Positions 62,267 to 64,000 of a stretch of 64,000 nucleotides of DNA are shown piece by piece. The notes beneath the pieces were generated by a model. It worked only from the letters and a program-made list of their open reading frames with translations, searched no databases and was not told the origin of the DNA. The translations under genes and the position numbers were made by a program. Positions within the stretch are counted from its first letter, which is position 1. The number at the start of each line of letters is the position of its first letter. The DNA is from RGIG3178 sp963674495 (GTDB taxonomy: Bacteria > Bacillota > Clostridia > Christensenellales > QAND01), in NCBI GenBank assembly GCA_963674495.2, contig CAXXLG010000001.1, positions 806,001-870,000 of the forward strand. Reading direction: 5' to 3'.

Positions 62267-62675
62267 TTGCCACCCTTATCCAGCCGGATAATCGGACAAT
62301 GCAGTCGTGGCGATTGCGTACGTCGAGTCTCTATGGTAACACTATATACCGCCAATCCGTGCTTCTAAAAATATAGGAAGCATGGTTTTGCGTACACGCG
62401 CATGGGATTGGATGCGGTTTCCCCTGCGCGTTTTTTTATTCCATTTATAATACAACTTCACATCACACCATCGCATTATAAGCTCAATAATCCGCCCCTC
62501 TATGCACGCGGAGTATTGGCATCTTTGGCTTATCACTCCTGTATATCGAGCAATTGACACAGTTGTACAAAGCGGGTATGCTTTGTACATATTGTGATGC
62601 ATTTACCAAATTCCAACGGTTATTGCATCCATGGCATATGTTTTTATGCCCTGATGAAAAAGCGGAGGCTTTACG
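62267..62675. other. Intergenic before the Crp/Fnr regulator
   Basis: About 400 bp with no supported gene. The right part holds the promoter and palindrome described separately. The left part may contain the trxA terminator, but no clean hairpin was identified. Confidence 0.5.
62554..62589 (+). promoter_or_regulatory. Promoter with palindromic operator before the Crp/Fnr gene
   Basis: TTGACA at 62554-62559, a 17-bp spacer and TATGCT at 62577-62582. A perfect inverted repeat TGTACAAAG (62564-62572) / CTTTGTACA (62581-62589), 8 bp apart, overlaps the spacer and -10, a position for repression. It is likely bound by the encoded regulator itself or by another dimeric factor. Confidence 0.72.
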
Positions 62676-63350
62676 ATGATCGATCAGTCGGATATACAAT
62701 GGATTGAGAAGGCTCTTCCCTTCTGGCAGGATCTCACCGCGCCAGAGAAGGAACTGGTCATCAACAATACGGTGCTGATGCAGTTGCCGAAATCCTGCAT
62801 TGTGCATGGAGGCGACCGCGATTGCATCGGCTTTTTGTTAATAAAATCCGGGACATTGCGTACTTACATTCTCTCTGAAGAAGGGCGCGATATCACCCTA
62901 TACCGCATGTATGCCAACGATATGTGCATCCTTTCAGCATCCTGCATCATCCGGCAGATTACCTTTGACGTTCATATCGAGGCGGAGGCTGACAGCGAAG
63001 TACTCCTGATTTCCGCCGCCACCTTTGCCTCATTGAGCAGCAGCAACGTTTATGTGGAAAATTTCTCCTATAAATTGGCCGCGGATCGGTTTTCTGATGT
63101 CATGTGGGCGATGCAGCAGATTTTATTTATGGGTTTTGACAAACGGCTTGCGGTGTTTTTAATCGATGAATCCGCTAAATACGGGACCAACCTGTTGAAA
63201 ATAACCCACGAACAGATAGCCAAATACACGGGCAGCGCCCGTGAGGTGGTCACGCGCATGCTCAAACGATTTCAGGAAGAAGGCTTGGTAAAACTGTCCC
63301 GCGGCGCGCTTGAAATTGTGGATAAGGCAAAACTCCGCGATCTTCTTTAG
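62676..63350 (+). CDS. Crp/Fnr-family regulator
   Basis: Product of 224 aa: N-terminal cyclic-nucleotide-binding-like beta barrel (FLLIKSGTLRTYILSEEGRD), dimer helix, and C-terminal helix-turn-helix (ITHEQIAKYTGSAREVVTRML). No clear cNMP phosphate-binding motif. Several Cys (CIVHG, DCIG, MCILSASCII) could sense redox. Start ATG behind GCGGAGGCTTTACG. Near trxA, ccdA and tlpA, so it may control thiol or oxygen responses; the palindrome in its own promoter suggests autoregulation. Confidence 0.88.
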   Translation: MIDQSDIQWIEKALPFWQDLTAPEKELVINNTVLMQLPKSCIVHGGDRDCIGFLLIKSGTLRTYILSEEGRDITLYRMYANDMCILSASCIIRQITFDVHIEAEADSEVLLISAATFASLSSSNVYVENFSYKLAADRFSDVMWAMQQILFMGFDKRLAVFLIDESAKYGTNLLKITHEQIAKYTGSAREVVTRMLKRFQEEGLVKLSRGALEIVDKAKLRDLL

Positions 63351-63365
63351 CAAAATGAGACGACG

Positions 63366-63626
63366 TCAGAACCGCTTCAGCGGTTCTTTCATCATGGGCC
63401 TGAGCACGATCTCCACGTTGAGATCCCGTCCGATTGTCATATCCGGTACAAATTTCCCATGGGCTCCCACCACACCTACCATTTTGCGTAGTCCCGTCGC
63501 AATATAGCTGCGGCACCGCCGTTCGTAAAATACACCAAACTCAATCTCAAGCCAACAACCATCAAGATCAAATAACTCCTTGACACCAGCCTTCTTCATC
63601 TTGAGAATCTGCTTATAGCGGTTCAT
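63366..63626 (-). CDS. Hypothetical protein, 86 aa
   Basis: Small soluble protein (FDLDGCWLEIEFGVFYERRC; PMMKEPLKRF at the end), mixed alpha/beta. No family recognised. Supported by a fair ribosome site (AAGGGAC) and good codon composition; convergent with the Crp/Fnr gene, 15 nt apart. Confidence 0.5.
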   Translation of the reverse strand: MNRYKQILKMKKAGVKELFDLDGCWLEIEFGVFYERRCRSYIATGLRKMVGVVGAHGKFVPDMTIGRDLNVEIVLRPMMKEPLKRF

Positions 63627-63927
63627 GTCCCTTCTTTGAATCCAATATTTCTACACATTCGCATCCCTCATTTTGCTTGTTTTATGATACAACAGCACCT
63701 CTCCACATCGTTTGTTTCGACATCGATTGGGAAGCAATATTAGTTTTGTATTTGAATTATTTCAATGTATCACAAAAGGAAACCCGTGTAAAGATAGCAT
63801 ATCCTACTGTGCAAAATATGGTAAATTTCGATATACGAGCCCGTTCAATCGTACCGTCGTATTTATACGCCGTTTATGCAATTCCTTGTTTTGGCGTTTA
63901 TGCTCACTGCCTCACGTGCATAACGTT
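63627..63927. other. Intergenic, no gene supported
   Basis: AT-rich region between the 86-aa gene and the end of a partial glycosyltransferase gene. Open frames on the plus strand here lack ribosome sites and family signal. Confidence 0.4.
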
Positions 63928-64000
63928 TTAAACATCGCATAGCTCTTTTGCGCGCTCGTACAGATCAAAGACGTACACGATATCATTCCAATTCAAATCC
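63928..64000 (-). CDS. Family 4 glycosyltransferase, C-terminal end only
   Basis: The last ~24 codons of a gene running off the window: DLNWNDIVYVFDLYERAKEL then CDV and stop. The DxNWxx start matches the C-terminal tails of the two GT4 paralogues in this window (DINWDNVV and DINWDNAI), so a GT4 enzyme is likely. Confidence 0.55.
   Translation of the reverse strand, partial: DLNWNDIVYVFDLYERAKELCDV

Overview
The window looks like a Bacillota (Firmicutes) chromosome, most likely class Clostridia. The reasons are strong AGGAGG-type ribosome binding sites, frequent GTG/TTG starts, clostridial-type families (MgtE, PlsY, GGDEF/HD-GYP proteins, ApbE lipoprotein, a small ferritin-like protein, CcdA/TlpA) and Gram-positive phage modules (ArpU, Bro-N/KilAC antirepressor, S24 repressor). 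I cannot name the species.

Layout. 0-1.5 kb: mgtE. 1.5-7.4 kb: a graveyard of nested IS3-family copies plus a decayed repressor/integrase pair and a repeat-rich surface lipoprotein. 7.4-12.3 kb: a lipid or isoprenoid-glycolipid-like cluster (plsY, GT2, SnoaL-like, SDR, and a convergent CrtI-like oxidoreductase). 12.6-22 kb: flavodoxin, hydrolase, TspO, an IS3 copy with a possible passenger gene, a diguanylate cyclase, peroxiredoxin plus ferritin-like protein, a zinc-ribbon protein and a secreted subtilase. 22.4-33.3 kb: a phage-derived integrative element with HNH, ParB-MTase, ArpU, HUH Rep, antirepressor, Cro/CI switch and integrase, but no capsid, portal or terminase gene, ending at tRNA-Ala(GGC). 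33.6-38.3 kb: apbE, tadA, an aconitase-family hydratase, Nudix and tRNA-Ser(CGA). 38.5-43 kb: a broken and an intact c-di-GMP signalling gene. 43-49 kb: a parB relic, a truncated UbiA-like protein, a complete NitT/TauT-type ABC transporter, GNAT and a B3/B4 protein. 49.1-59 kb: a minus-strand surface-polysaccharide operon (ugd, LPG-type flippase, GT2, GT-C, three GT4). 59.2-64 kb: LDH, TlpA/CcdA, thioredoxin, a Crp/Fnr regulator with a palindromic operator, and the end of another GT4.

The most interesting unit is a three-gene cassette at 24.0-28.2 kb inside the phage-like element. It holds an AAA+ ATPase, a subtilisin-like protease whose start overlaps the ATPase stop by 8 nt, and an unrecognised 222-aa protein. 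It has its own consensus promoter (TTGACA, 17 bp, TATAAT) and a downstream terminator. The first two genes match the architecture of the IetAS anti-phage system; the third gene may be an undescribed component.

A 45-bp piece of the tRNA-Ala 3' half is repeated exactly at 3.7 kb, next to the decayed integrase. The stretch 3.75-33.44 kb may therefore be one ~29.7-kb island, or the scar of tandem integrations at the same tRNA.
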